A program made the translations under genes and the position numbers. Shown piece after piece: positions 35,487-43,756 of a DNA stretch of 64,000 bases (positions are counted from its first letter, which is position 1; each line of letters opens with the position of its first letter). The notes below the pieces were generated by a model that was not told where the DNA came from, made no database searches, and was given only the letters and a program-made list of their open reading frames with translations. The stretch is from positions 62,001 to 126,000 of the forward strand of contig NTLA01000001.1 in NCBI GenBank assembly GCA_002457435.1. Reading direction: 5' to 3'. Origin of the DNA: Acidimicrobiales bacterium MED-G01. GTDB lineage: Bacteria > Actinomycetota > Acidimicrobiia > Acidimicrobiales > Poriferisodalaceae.

Positions 35487-36092
35487 GTGAATGATCTGCA
35501 CTCCCCACGGTTGCTGTTACGCGGTTTGCAACCCCATGATTTTGCGCAGTGGAGTGAAGTTCGTCGGCGTTGTGCGAATTGGTTGACCAAATGGGAACCC
35601 GAAGTCGCAGCCGGCGCCCCTGATCCGACGAAAGATCCTGCTGCCTTCGCGGCACGCTGTAATGCTCGAGATCGCGAACGTCAACTCGGAACCGGATTTG
35701 CGTGGTCTATGTGGCACCGAGGTCACTTCTGCGGAGAAATCAACGTCAACAATGTTGCCAGAGGAGCTTTTCAGAGTGGGCATGTAGGTTACTGGGTCGA
35801 CGAACGTTGGGCTGGACACGGATTTGTGCCAGAAGCGTTAGTAGCCGTGTTCGGGCATGCTTTTGATAGAGCGGGACTGCATCGTCTCGAAATATCGATC
35901 ATTCCCAGAAATGAATCGAGCCGTCGAGTTGTAGAAAAACTCGGAATTCGTTATGAGGGTCTCGCCGAGGGCTACCTGAGAATCGCGGGAGTTTGGGAAG
36001 ATCACATGCGGTTCGGTATCACTTCTGAGGAATGGGAAGAGCGACGCGAAGAACTCTGGCAGTTAATTTCTGATCTCGGTGTTGGCGTCTAG
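35487..36092 (+). CDS. GNAT acetyltransferase, RimJ/RimL type
   Basis: This N-acetyltransferase of 201 residues has the RimJ/RimL layout: SPRLLLRGLQPHDFAQW at the N-terminus, FCGEINVNNVARGAFQSGHVGYWVDERWAGHGFVPEAL as the acetyl-CoA region, and LHRLEISIIPRNESSRRVVEKLGIRYEGLAEGYLRI with the classic N-x-x-S-x-x-V-x-x-K-L-G signature. The family includes ribosomal-protein-alanine acetyltransferases, but substrates vary. The start is GTG at 35487, 30 bases downstream of ppx. It converges on the nuclease gene, with about 20 bases between the stops. Confidence 0.87.
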   Translation: MNDLHSPRLLLRGLQPHDFAQWSEVRRRCANWLTKWEPEVAAGAPDPTKDPAAFAARCNARDRERQLGTGFAWSMWHRGHFCGEINVNNVARGAFQSGHVGYWVDERWAGHGFVPEALVAVFGHAFDRAGLHRLEISIIPRNESSRRVVEKLGIRYEGLAEGYLRIAGVWEDHMRFGITSEEWEERREELWQLISDLGVGV

Positions 36093-36113
36093 AACCTACG
36101 GGCGCAACTCAGG

Positions 36114-37088
36114 TCACCAAGCTCCGCCGCCGCCGGCCTGTTCCAACCAACTTTGACCTGGTCGACAATCGGCAGCGACCGGGCACCACCTGCAAGATCC
36201 ACTCGGTCGTTTTTCCGGGTGCACTTCTTTGAGACGAAGCTGAACTAGTCGCCTGATGCTGCTGCCAGTGCGCCTGATGGCTGAACGCAAAAGGTCCTCG
36301 TCGACAGCTTCGACCTGAACTGTTCCCGCATCGACGTAAAAACTTGCCAGGAGAGAGGGGGGAACTCCGACAACGAGCGTTTCCAACAATGCGTAGAAAC
36401 GCAAATCGTCCAAGTGGTGAGGAACCGCTCGACCAGTTTTTAGTTCCAGTAGAACCCGGCCAGCAGTTAGTTCGTCTGGTTGACCAACTGTTAGGTCAAA
36501 CCTGCCTTGCAATACGATTTTCCCCCGGTGGAGCAGGACCTTTCTGGGTGACTCAGTAGTAGGGATCCAGGCGGGTCGAAGAGGGGGGAAGGTGTCGAAG
36601 AAAGTCTGCAGCAGAGATCCAACATCGCTGCGTATTTCTGCTCTTTCTATGTCGTTCAGATCAAGTAAAAAGTTAGCTAAACCATCACCGCGGTTCATGA
36701 GGCTTCCCAACGCCTCGTCGACGAGTTCAGCAGCAGTCCGCGGAGGTGAAAGATGTATAGAGAGTTCGACGCATTTGTGAAATATCTGGCCGCGCGTCAT
36801 CGGAAGCTTCCACTCGAAGGGCTCAACTTGTTGTGCTTCATAAAGGGCTTCGCAACTAGTGACTGCTTGTAACTGACGTTTAGATACCCATAAAGGTTCC
36901 TCAATTTGATCGACGAGATCGACTGTTTCTTTTTCTAACTCCAGTTGAATTTGGGCTCGGAGCGTTGACTTATGAGTGATGCGCTCGTCAACTGGTAACC
37001 GAATGAGATCCAGTGTCGCCTGTTGTGCCGGCGTGAGAGGTGAATCGCTCGACGTTGACTTTTCAGAGAGGCTGTCGGCGGTGTCCAC
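36114..37088 (-). CDS. PD-(D/E)XK (RecB-type) nuclease domain protein with Cys cluster
   Basis: This 324-residue stand-alone RecB-family nuclease has the motifs in order: GQIFHKCVELSIH (His of motif I), LQGRFDLTVG (Asp), VLLELKTGRAVPHH (Glu-x-Lys) and DDLRFYALLETL (QxxxY-like motif). A Cys in AVTSCEALYE (about residue 80) and the C-terminal C-R-W-C-P-V-A-A-D-C triplet form a four-Cys set like the iron-sulfur staple of AddB/Cas4-type nucleases. No helicase module is attached. The role is probably DNA repair or processing. Its divergent neighbour is an unknown protein 137 bases away. Cas4 was considered but there is no CRISPR context. Confidence 0.8.
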   Translation of the reverse strand: MDTADSLSEKSTSSDSPLTPAQQATLDLIRLPVDERITHKSTLRAQIQLELEKETVDLVDQIEEPLWVSKRQLQAVTSCEALYEAQQVEPFEWKLPMTRGQIFHKCVELSIHLSPPRTAAELVDEALGSLMNRGDGLANFLLDLNDIERAEIRSDVGSLLQTFFDTFPPLRPAWIPTTESPRKVLLHRGKIVLQGRFDLTVGQPDELTAGRVLLELKTGRAVPHHLDDLRFYALLETLVVGVPPSLLASFYVDAGTVQVEAVDEDLLRSAIRRTGSSIRRLVQLRLKEVHPEKRPSGSCRWCPVAADCRPGQSWLEQAGGGGAW

Positions 37089-37225
37089 AGATCTACGGTA
37101 GCCCCGTGCATGAGTCCTCGATCGACACTCAACACATAAGTTGAATAAGTAAGCCGCTGCCGACGTTCGTAACCGTGTCGACGATATCTAGTTGATTGTC
37201 CTACCCCTAGTGGATTCTTAATCCG

Positions 37226-37687
37226 ATGGAAATCGCGATCAATAAAGTTAACAATCCGAATTCTGGCTCCAGTGCGGCTGCAGACAAGAACCCCGGGTCC
37301 GTGTCGACAATTGAAAGTGCTCCATCAGTCCGATTTGCGATCGTGGCGAAGACCATTACTCAAGTTGTTGCTAGCTATGGTTTCGACGTTCCAGGATTCA
37401 AGAGTCCCCCCCGTTCCAGTGATGCAGATCGGACTGTGCGCCGTCAGAGTTGTGGAAGCATCGTTGCCGTTCGCATAAAAGACAGACCTTTCGAAGCGGT
37501 GATTGCAGACATGATTGAAGGCGTAGTTCTTTGCAACGACATGTCAACAGAAAAGGCAGGAAAGCTTCGAAACCTATTGTGGGGTGCTGTTGCGCAAACT
37601 GGCCGACAACAAAACGCAACATCGGGAGTTAAACGAACCGTGTTGGTTCATCACCCAACGGTCAACGATAATATCGAGGCCGCGTAA
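37226..37687 (+). CDS. Conserved hypothetical protein
   Basis: I do not recognise a named family in this 153-residue protein. The first roughly 35 residues are polar and low complexity (NNPNSGSSAAADKNPGS). The rest looks folded: VRFAIVAKTITQVVASYGFDVPGFKSPPR, then DRTVRRQSCGSIVAVRIKDRPFEAVIADMIEGVVLCN. I recall similar 'RTIRR...VAVRLRGRPWxAVVADMIEGVVxAN' proteins in other Acidimicrobiia, next to nuclease genes. No signal peptide, membrane segment or catalytic motif is evident. It is followed by tRNA-Leu after 52 bases and is probably monocistronic. Confidence 0.7.
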   Translation: MEIAINKVNNPNSGSSAAADKNPGSVSTIESAPSVRFAIVAKTITQVVASYGFDVPGFKSPPRSSDADRTVRRQSCGSIVAVRIKDRPFEAVIADMIEGVVLCNDMSTEKAGKLRNLLWGAVAQTGRQQNATSGVKRTVLVHHPTVNDNIEAA

Positions 37688-37706
37688 CAAGGCGCCGCAA
37701 CTGATC

Positions 37707-37734
37707 TTGAGACGTAGGCTTACACCGATATGTA
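37707..37734 (+). promoter_or_regulatory. Candidate promoter of tRNA-Leu
   Basis: The sequence TTGAGA (37707-37712), 16 bases, then TATGTA (37729-37734) resembles a sigma-70 type -35/-10 pair. It ends five bases before the mature 5' end of tRNA-Leu, so the transcript would carry almost no 5' leader. The call rests on consensus resemblance and position only. Confidence 0.35.
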
Positions 37735-37739
37735 AACCG

Positions 37740-37824
37740 GCCCGGGTGGCGGAAAGGCAGACGCAGAGGGCTTAAACCCCTCGGCTCCTAACGGGGCGTG
37801 TGGGTTCGAATCCCACTCCGGGCA
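37740..37824 (+). tRNA. tRNA-Leu (anticodon TAA)
   Basis: An 85-base class II tRNA. The acceptor stem GCCCGGG/TCCGGGC has one G-T wobble. The D-arm contains GGTGGCGGAAAGGCAGACGC. The anticodon stem GAGGG/CCCTC has the loop CTTAAAC, giving anticodon TAA (reads UUA). A long variable arm (CGGCTCCTAACGGGGCG) is as expected for Leu, and the T-arm is GTGGG/CCCAC with loop TTCGAAT. The discriminator is A and CCA is not encoded. Its 3' end is two bases from the stop of the convergent dehydrogenase gene. Confidence 0.95.
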
Positions 37825-37826
37825 CT

Positions 37827-38831
37827 TCAGACGGCAGCTGACCGCAACGAATCGGCTGTCTCTGAGCCAGGAAGTACCAGGTTCTCCGCAGCTGAGACGC
37901 AACGGTCCCTCAGGATCCGATTAAGAGGGGTCGGCACCCGATGCTTTTCTCCGAGCCGGACGATGGCGCCGTTGAAGTGGTCCACTTCAACTTTTTTTCT
38001 TTGGGAAGCCAGATCTTGCCAAGTGCTTGGATACGACCTGCTTGTCTCTGTGACAGTCGGCCTTGTCGGCCAAATACCAGGTTCGCGAAGGCGGGCAATT
38101 TGTTCCCTTAAGTTTCGTTTGCCAACCATTCGAGCTGCAATCTCGGCGGCCTCCAATACGTCTGCGGCTTCTTCGTTTACATCGGCAATAAATTGACGGT
38201 CCCGAGGGTCACAGGAGGCCTCTTGAACTGACAGATCTGTTAAAGCCAGATAAGCGTTGGCGAGATTTCTGACGAGCTTTCCCCACTTGCCATCAATGAC
38301 TCGTGCGTCGACTGATGCATCCATTCCTGACGCGGCTAGATCTGTCACCAAAGATCGTGAGATCTCGTCACTTCCTGACGGCCAATTTCCTATTTCGAGG
38401 AGCTTCCCCCCCGAATGTCGAACAGTTCCAGGGTGAGTGATTTCGGCTCCAACCATGACTGTGCATCCATAGGTGTTGTACCCCTTCGCGAAAAGCCATT
38501 CTTCGTTGGTAACCCCGTTTTGACAACACACCAACGGTAATTCTCGGTATATCGACGAGTGCTGCTCCACCGCATCGAACGTGTCATCAGTTTTCATTGC
38601 GAGCAAAATGACGGTTTGATCATCCAAATCAAGTTCTCGGGCAGATTCTTCGGCCGGAAGATTCCAAGTTCCCTCAGTATTTTGTGTCAGAGTCAAACCT
38701 TTCGTCTGAAGAGCCTGAAGGTGGGGGCCTCGAGCAACTAATTGCACCTTGCGGCCGATGGTTGCGAGTCTGCTCGCGATGACGCAACCGATGCCGCCGG
38801 CACCATGAACTATGTAATTAGGTGCCATCAT
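37827..38831 (-). CDS. Ketopantoate-reductase-family (PanE/ApbA) NADP-dependent dehydrogenase
   Basis: This 2-dehydropantoate 2-reductase-like Rossmann protein has 334 residues. The N-terminus has NYIVHGAGGIGCVIASRLA (GxGxxG). ILLAMKTDDT is comparable to the VKxxxT stretch, and CCQNGVTNEEWL carries the conserved Asn-Gly. WGKLVRNLANAYLALTD contains the catalytic Lys and Asn region, and the C-terminal helices are typical. PanE makes pantoate for CoA, but many family members act on other 2-oxo acids, and the catabolic context here makes the substrate open. ATG at 38831 overlaps the preceding SnoaL-like stop (ATGA) and is the preferred start. Confidence 0.85.
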   Translation of the reverse strand: MMAPNYIVHGAGGIGCVIASRLATIGRKVQLVARGPHLQALQTKGLTLTQNTEGTWNLPAEESARELDLDDQTVILLAMKTDDTFDAVEQHSSIYRELPLVCCQNGVTNEEWLFAKGYNTYGCTVMVGAEITHPGTVRHSGGKLLEIGNWPSGSDEISRSLVTDLAASGMDASVDARVIDGKWGKLVRNLANAYLALTDLSVQEASCDPRDRQFIADVNEEAADVLEAAEIAARMVGKRNLREQIARLREPGIWPTRPTVTETSRSYPSTWQDLASQRKKVEVDHFNGAIVRLGEKHRVPTPLNRILRDRCVSAAENLVLPGSETADSLRSAAV

Positions 38832-39208
38832 CCCCAGGACCCATTGCCGGCCGGTGCGTTCCAAACCTCTGTGATTCGTCCGTCACGAATAGTAAACATC
38901 TCTATTCCGCAGATAGTTGATAGTTCTCCGTCTTCGCTCACCAAATCCGCCTCGTATGCAGCAGCTACTGATTCTTGATCTTGAATGATCATGCGATTGC
39001 TGAACCTCATCGATCGAAATTGTTGATGGAATGAAGTGATGCGAAGCTTGGCCTCTTCGAGAGTCAGAGCTAGACGGGTTCCATCGGGTTCGTGACGGAT
39101 CATGGGGTCAGCCAGCAGCATGTCTAGAGATGTCAAGTCACGCTGGTGGTAAACCTGTTCTGTGTATTGGTCGACTATCTCAGCCGGGCTCATTTTGGAA
39201 TTAGTCAC
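38828..39208 (-). CDS. SnoaL/NTF2-like protein
   Basis: This 126-residue protein has the SnoaL-like alpha+beta cone fold: VDQYTEQVYHQRDLTSLDMLLADPMIRHEPDG, EEAKLRITSFHQQFRSMRFSNRMIIQDQESVAAAYEAD, and the terminal GIEMFTIRDGRITEVWN, the most typical segment. Family members include polyketide cyclases, ketosteroid isomerase-like enzymes and non-enzymatic ligand binders, so no reaction can be assigned. It is the first gene of a coupled pair with the PanE-like dehydrogenase and is divergent from the P450 gene, with 40 bases between them. Confidence 0.82.
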   Translation of the reverse strand: MTNSKMSPAEIVDQYTEQVYHQRDLTSLDMLLADPMIRHEPDGTRLALTLEEAKLRITSFHQQFRSMRFSNRMIIQDQESVAAAYEADLVSEDGELSTICGIEMFTIRDGRITEVWNAPAGNGSWG

Positions 39209-39248
39209 AGGCTTATGCTTTCAGAATTGCGAGTGTTAGCGTCGGGGT

Positions 39249-40514
39249 ATGCGGAGATGGAATACGACACACCCCAATTTGATGGATGCCCATTATTGGT
39301 TGCAGCCGGCGGTTGAGTGTGATTCGGGCATTGCTCAGTTGCATGCTGAAGCACCTTTGGATTGGTTTGAGGAACCCATGCCTGACAATCCTTACCTTCA
39401 GGCTGGGCCTGGATATTGGTGTGTTACGCGTCATGAGGATATAGCGACGATCTCTAGGAATCCCGACACATACAGCTCGGCCCAGGGAATCACCATCACC
39501 GATACTCCTCCGGAGTTTCTCGAGTTTTTTAGTTCGATGATTGCGATGGATGACCCGCGTCACGCGAGGTTGCGTCGTATCGTGTCAAAGGGTTTCACGC
39601 CCCGCATGCTTGCTGCCCTGGAGGACTCAGTGCAGAGCGTCGCTGTCGGCATCGTCGATGAAATCGCTGAAAGAGGCCAATGTGACTTTGTTACTGACGT
39701 TGCCGCTGCGTTGCCACTCAAAATCGTTTGTGACCTTATGGGAGTGCCTGATTCCGCCTACGAAATGGTCTTCAAAAACACGAACATAATTTTGGGCGTC
39801 GGAGACCCGGAGTTCGCCCCCGAGGGTGTCGATTTCGTGACCGCATTACTTAACGCAGGAGCAGAATTAGCTGAGCTAATGAATGAAGTTGCAGAAGCTA
39901 AGAAGGGTGGAGACGGCGTTGACTTAACGAGTGTGTTAGTTAATGCCGAACTTGAAGGTGACCATCTAGATCAAGCGGATTTGGCAAGCTTCTTCGTGCT
40001 GCTAGTCGTTGCAGGCAATGAAACGACTCGAAACGCGATCTCATGGGGGCTCAAATATCTAACTGACCACCCGGACCAGAGAGCTATTTGGGCGAATGAC
40101 TTTGAGGGTATAGCTCCGACCGCAATCGACGAAATAATCAGACTCGCGAGTCCCGTTTCCTATATGCGTCGGACAGTAACCCAGGACACGATCTTGGCGG
40201 GCCACGAGTTGTCAGAAGGAGACAAGGTGGCAATGTTCTATCTCGCCGCCAATCGCGATCCAGCCGTTTTCGATGACCCGTACCATTTCGATGTGCAGCG
40301 AAGCCCGAATTCCCAATGCGGTTTTGGCGGCCCAGGACCTCACTTTTGTTTGGGGGCCCACTTGGCTCGTCGCGAAATCACAGTGATGTTTCGAGAGCTT
40401 TTCGAAAGATTGCCTGACATAACAGCGGTTGGAGAGCCAGATCCTCTTCAGTCCTCGTTTATCCATGGTGTCAAACACCTAGAGGCGGAGTTCACACCGG
40501 TGAGGGCTGGCTGA
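39249..40514 (+). CDS. Cytochrome P450
   Basis: This soluble bacterial P450 has 421 residues. The I-helix motif is LVVAGNETTRNAISWG, the K-helix E-x-x-R is in DEIIRLASPVSYMRR, and the heme-binding loop is FGGPGPHFCLGAHLARRE with the axial Cys. AMDDPRHARLRRIVSKGFTPR is the C-helix region. The GPGPHFCLGAHLAR loop and GNETTRN resemble the CYP125/CYP142/CYP124 group of actinobacterial sterol or methyl-branched-lipid hydroxylases, so a bulky lipid substrate is plausible; that is inference. Its stop overlaps the hydrolase start by one base. No ferredoxin partner gene is nearby. Confidence 0.93.
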   Translation: MRRWNTTHPNLMDAHYWLQPAVECDSGIAQLHAEAPLDWFEEPMPDNPYLQAGPGYWCVTRHEDIATISRNPDTYSSAQGITITDTPPEFLEFFSSMIAMDDPRHARLRRIVSKGFTPRMLAALEDSVQSVAVGIVDEIAERGQCDFVTDVAAALPLKIVCDLMGVPDSAYEMVFKNTNIILGVGDPEFAPEGVDFVTALLNAGAELAELMNEVAEAKKGGDGVDLTSVLVNAELEGDHLDQADLASFFVLLVVAGNETTRNAISWGLKYLTDHPDQRAIWANDFEGIAPTAIDEIIRLASPVSYMRRTVTQDTILAGHELSEGDKVAMFYLAANRDPAVFDDPYHFDVQRSPNSQCGFGGPGPHFCLGAHLARREITVMFRELFERLPDITAVGEPDPLQSSFIHGVKHLEAEFTPVRAG

Positions 40515-41404
40515 TGGCTCGGGCCCAGGTCGGAGAAATGGAGCTTGAGTACGAGACCCTCGGGTCACCCGGTGACCCTGCCCTCTTACTCGTGATGGGA
40601 CTAGGCGCCCAGTTAATTCACTGGCCCACAAAGTTTTGCCGAATGCTTGCTGACGGAGGCTTTCGGGTCATCAGATTCGACAACCGAGATTCAGGTTTAT
40701 CCACCAAATTAGACGGCGTCGAAGTTGACTTTGTTGCTTTATTAGCAGCCGCGCTTGAAGGTCAGGAGGTGTCTGATACACCGTATGACCTTTCGGATAT
40801 GTCCGATGATGCTTTTGGGATTCTCGACGATCTTGGAATAGAGAAAGCCCATATCGTTGGAGCGTCGCTCGGGGGCATGATTGCACAGACCATGGCGATT
40901 GAACGACCCAGTCGGGTGATGTCGCTCACGTCGATCATGTCTGCTACCGGTACCCGAGAAATAATTGATATTCCCGATGATTCACTTACTCTTTTGTTGG
41001 CGCCGGCTCCAGCAGAAAGATCTGCGTATCTGGAATACTCGGCCCAGTACGCTATTTGGTGCAGCAAAAAATACTTCGACGCTGAACTGGCAAAGGAATA
41101 CGCGGCAGCTTCCTATGACCGGAGTCACTATCCAGATGGTTCCGGAAGGCAAATTGCTGCAATGTTGGCGAGCGGGGACCGCGAACCTGATTTAGGGGAA
41201 ATGAACGTCCCAACCTTGGTGATTCATGGTCGAGATGATCGGCTTATCCTGCCACTGTTAGGAGAACGGACTGCCGATGTTATCCCTGGGTCAAATTATT
41301 TGTTGATAAGCGATATGGGCCACGATCTTCCCGAACCACTTTGGCCTGCTGTAGTTGATGCGGTACTTAGCCATCTCAAAAATTCAGTCCCTGAGGATGA
41401 GTAG
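40514..41404 (+). CDS. Alpha/beta-fold hydrolase
   Basis: This 296-residue alpha/beta hydrolase has the oxyanion region LLLVMGLGAQLIHWP and FRVIRFDNRDSGLS, the nucleophile elbow VGASLGG (Ser about residue 118), the acid Asp in VIHGRDDRL (about 243), and the catalytic His in ISDMGHDLPEP (about 272). The N-terminal DNRDSGLST pattern is common in actinobacterial esterases/hydrolases related to the TAP-like and aclacinomycin methylesterase group. Its start overlaps the P450 stop (TGATG), so the two are co-expressed and may act on the same compound. The substrate is unknown. Confidence 0.88.
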   Translation: MARAQVGEMELEYETLGSPGDPALLLVMGLGAQLIHWPTKFCRMLADGGFRVIRFDNRDSGLSTKLDGVEVDFVALLAAALEGQEVSDTPYDLSDMSDDAFGILDDLGIEKAHIVGASLGGMIAQTMAIERPSRVMSLTSIMSATGTREIIDIPDDSLTLLLAPAPAERSAYLEYSAQYAIWCSKKYFDAELAKEYAAASYDRSHYPDGSGRQIAAMLASGDREPDLGEMNVPTLVIHGRDDRLILPLLGERTADVIPGSNYLLISDMGHDLPEPLWPAVVDAVLSHLKNSVPEDE

Positions 41405-41429
41405 ATTCCTAAATTCTTGAGGTAGCTGG

Positions 41430-42335
41430 TTACGTTCTCTTTGAATCACCGGTTCGAGTTGTTTGTTGTAGAAGCGCTGACACGAGTTCCGAAGCGGCTG
41501 GGTTGACCAGGTTGCTGTCTCGGGTGGCAGCAACCAATGCACGTTTAAGGAGAGGCGTTTTCTGAACGGGGGTGAGAGAAGCTGGAGGTCGTTCGGCTTG
41601 GATACGGGGGAGCACGGTCCAGCCCATACCTATCAGAACCATCTCGCTAAGTACTTCTGGTTGGTTGGACTCGGCGACAACAGAAAATGTTGATCCAGCC
41701 GACCTAAGAGCCTCGCCGATTAGCTCCCTTGTCAAAGAGCCTGTTGGAAAGGTCACCCAAGGTCCCCATTCCTGTGGCCCAGAAGGTCTCGCGCCGGGTG
41801 GAGCGTAAACGTAGAGATCTTCCTCCAACAGCGCAACACTGGAGAAGTTCGGATCTTGGGGGGAGACACAAACACACAGATCCAAGTCACCGCTGGTAAG
41901 GCCGTCCAAAAGCTGGCTAGAGGGACCCACAGTGACGTGCAGATCTAACTGTGGTCTGTCCTCTCTGAACCTTCGTAAGGTCTCTCCGAAATGATCGACC
42001 GCCGCAGCATCAATCATCCCCACGCGGAGTTTGCCGGCGGAACCGGCACGAATTCGGTCACTCCATCCGGAGAGATCGCTCGTCAATGCAAGTATTCGCC
42101 GTGCGTGTTCAGTGATTTCAGCCGTAGAGGATGCTGGTACTCGCCGCCGCCCGTTCCAGCTGAATAATTCGATCCCTAGTCGGCGTTGAAGCTCAGCTAA
42201 TCCTTGGGAAAGTGCAGATTGGCTCACACCGAGGGCTTTCGCAGCGCTTGCCCACGTGGGGCTTTCTTGAACAGCAACTAGATACTGCAGTTGGGTTATA
42301 GAAATATCAGGAAGCGAGGAATGAGCCGGAGTCAT
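41430..42335 (-). CDS. LysR-family transcriptional regulator
   Basis: This 301-residue LysR-type regulator has a winged helix-turn-helix (about 12-70): ISITQLQYLVAVQESPTWASAAKALGVSQSALSQGLAELQRRLGIELF, followed by a periplasmic-binding-like effector domain beginning KLRVGMIDAAAVDHFGETL. It is divergent from the inositol-phosphate synthase gene across 79 AT-rich bases. Regulation of that gene, or of itself, is the simplest reading. The effector cannot be inferred. Confidence 0.92.
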   Translation of the reverse strand: MTPAHSSLPDISITQLQYLVAVQESPTWASAAKALGVSQSALSQGLAELQRRLGIELFSWNGRRRVPASSTAEITEHARRILALTSDLSGWSDRIRAGSAGKLRVGMIDAAAVDHFGETLRRFREDRPQLDLHVTVGPSSQLLDGLTSGDLDLCVCVSPQDPNFSSVALLEEDLYVYAPPGARPSGPQEWGPWVTFPTGSLTRELIGEALRSAGSTFSVVAESNQPEVLSEMVLIGMGWTVLPRIQAERPPASLTPVQKTPLLKRALVAATRDSNLVNPAASELVSALLQQTTRTGDSKRT

Positions 42336-42370
42336 TAGATAACCATCACGAAACTAAAGATTAGAATTAC

Positions 42371-42399
42371 TTAACTTAAAGGTACAAAAGTAATATAAC
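42371..42399 (+). promoter_or_regulatory. Candidate promoter of inositol-phosphate synthase gene
   Basis: The 79-base intergenic region between lysR and ino1 is much more AT-rich than its surroundings. It carries TTAACT (42371-42376), a 17-base spacer and TATAAC (42394-42399), a reasonable sigma-70 pair. Transcription would begin about 9 bases before the ATG at 42415, leaving a nearly leaderless mRNA. No ribosome-binding site is seen in that leader, which is consistent with this. LysR binding sites should also lie here. Confidence 0.4.
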
Positions 42400-42414
42400 A
42401 CTTATGATTCAAGT

Positions 42415-43716
42415 ATGACTTCAGCCAATATTGCGCCCGCTACTGGAAAACTGGGTGTTCTCACCCCCGGAATGGGGGCCGTCGCAACCACCTTTATCGC
42501 CGGAGTGCTGGCCGCCCGGCAAGGCCTAGCCGCGCCGATTGGCTCCGTATCACAGATGGCGCACATTCGTCTTGGGAAGAAAGACGATGTTCGAAATCCT
42601 TTAATAAGGGACTTCGTTCCCTTGGCAGGACTCGATGACCTTGTTTTCGGGGGGTGGGATCCCATAACCCCTAATGCCTTAGAAGGAGCTCAGACGGCAG
42701 GAGTTCTTGAAGAACGAGACCTCGCTGCGATCTCAGGAGAGCTCGAAGGCATCGTCGCAATGGACGCAGTCTTCGACCAGAAATGGGTAAAGAAACTCGA
42801 CGGCAATCGCGTTAAGGCGTTGGACTCAAAATTGGATCAAGCCCAAGCGCTAATGGCGGATATCGAACAGTTCCGGACCGACAACGACTGCGATCGCTTG
42901 GTCATGGTGTGGTGCGGCTCCACGGAGGCGTACCAAGAGGCAAGTAGTGCCCATGAAACCCTCGAAGCATTTGAAGCAGCGCTCGAAGCAAATGATGAAA
43001 ATATTTCACCGAGTCAGATTTACGCGTACGCAGCACTTATGAGCGATGTTCCCTTCGCTAACGGAGCGCCCAACCTGAGCGTTGACCTTCCATGCATGAT
43101 TGAGTTAGCTGAGCGTCGCGGTATTCCAATCGCCGGTAAAGATTTCAAGACCGGCCAGACCCTGATGAAAACGCTTGTAGCACCCGGTCTCAAGGCGCGA
43201 ATGCTCGGACTGCGAGGATGGTACAGCACAAATATTTTGGGCAACCGAGACGGCGAAGTGCTTGACGATCCAGAGAACTTCAAAACGAAAGAAGTATCGA
43301 AACTGGGAGTTCTCGACACCATCCTCCAACCCGAGGTATACCCCGAGCTTTACGGCAATATCGACCATGTAGTGCGAATCAACTACTACCCACCTCGCGG
43401 CGACAATAAAGAAGGCTGGGACAACATCGATATCTTCGGATGGCTTGGATATCCGATGCAGATCAAAATCGACTTCTTGTGTCGTGATTCGATTCTCGCA
43501 GCACCAATCGTGCTTGACCTCGCTCTATTTCTGGATTTAGCGCAAAGAGCCGGTGAATCGGGTGTTCAAGAATGGTTGTCGTTCTACCTGAAAGCGCCAC
43601 AATCAGGCAGCGCGTCAGGCCCTGAACATGACATCTTTATTCAACAGACCAAACTTAAAAACACGCTTCGCGAGTGGATGGGCGAGGAACCCGTCACTCA
43701 TTCCGAAGCCGGCTAG
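42415..43716 (+). CDS. ino1: Myo-inositol-1-phosphate synthase
   Basis: This NAD-dependent enzyme converts glucose 6-phosphate to inositol phosphate. In actinobacteria it feeds phosphatidylinositol and mycothiol-type thiols. The Rossmann start reads LGVLTPGMGAVATTFIAGVLA. The catalytic/tetramerisation domain has PIAGKDFKTGQTLMKTLVAP, LGLRGWYSTNILGNRDG, HVVRINYYPPRGDNKEGWDNID and IKIDFLCRDSILAAPIVLDL, all hallmark segments with the active-site Lys residues. At 433 residues it is longer than the roughly 360-residue mycobacterial Ino1 and has an additional segment near 90-180, resembling the eukaryote-like or Thermotoga/Chloroflexi-type forms. A divergent LysR gene probably controls it. Confidence 0.92.
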   Translation: MTSANIAPATGKLGVLTPGMGAVATTFIAGVLAARQGLAAPIGSVSQMAHIRLGKKDDVRNPLIRDFVPLAGLDDLVFGGWDPITPNALEGAQTAGVLEERDLAAISGELEGIVAMDAVFDQKWVKKLDGNRVKALDSKLDQAQALMADIEQFRTDNDCDRLVMVWCGSTEAYQEASSAHETLEAFEAALEANDENISPSQIYAYAALMSDVPFANGAPNLSVDLPCMIELAERRGIPIAGKDFKTGQTLMKTLVAPGLKARMLGLRGWYSTNILGNRDGEVLDDPENFKTKEVSKLGVLDTILQPEVYPELYGNIDHVVRINYYPPRGDNKEGWDNIDIFGWLGYPMQIKIDFLCRDSILAAPIVLDLALFLDLAQRAGESGVQEWLSFYLKAPQSGSASGPEHDIFIQQTKLKNTLREWMGEEPVTHSEAG

Positions 43717-43756
43717 CTCAAGTCACGCCACCAGAATCAGGGTCATCAACGAGTAT

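Noticed and set aside
36114-37088. Cas4 and a CRISPR system
   Set aside because: The Cys pattern is Cas4-like, but no repeats, cas1 or cas2 are nearby and the N-terminal half is not Cas4-like.
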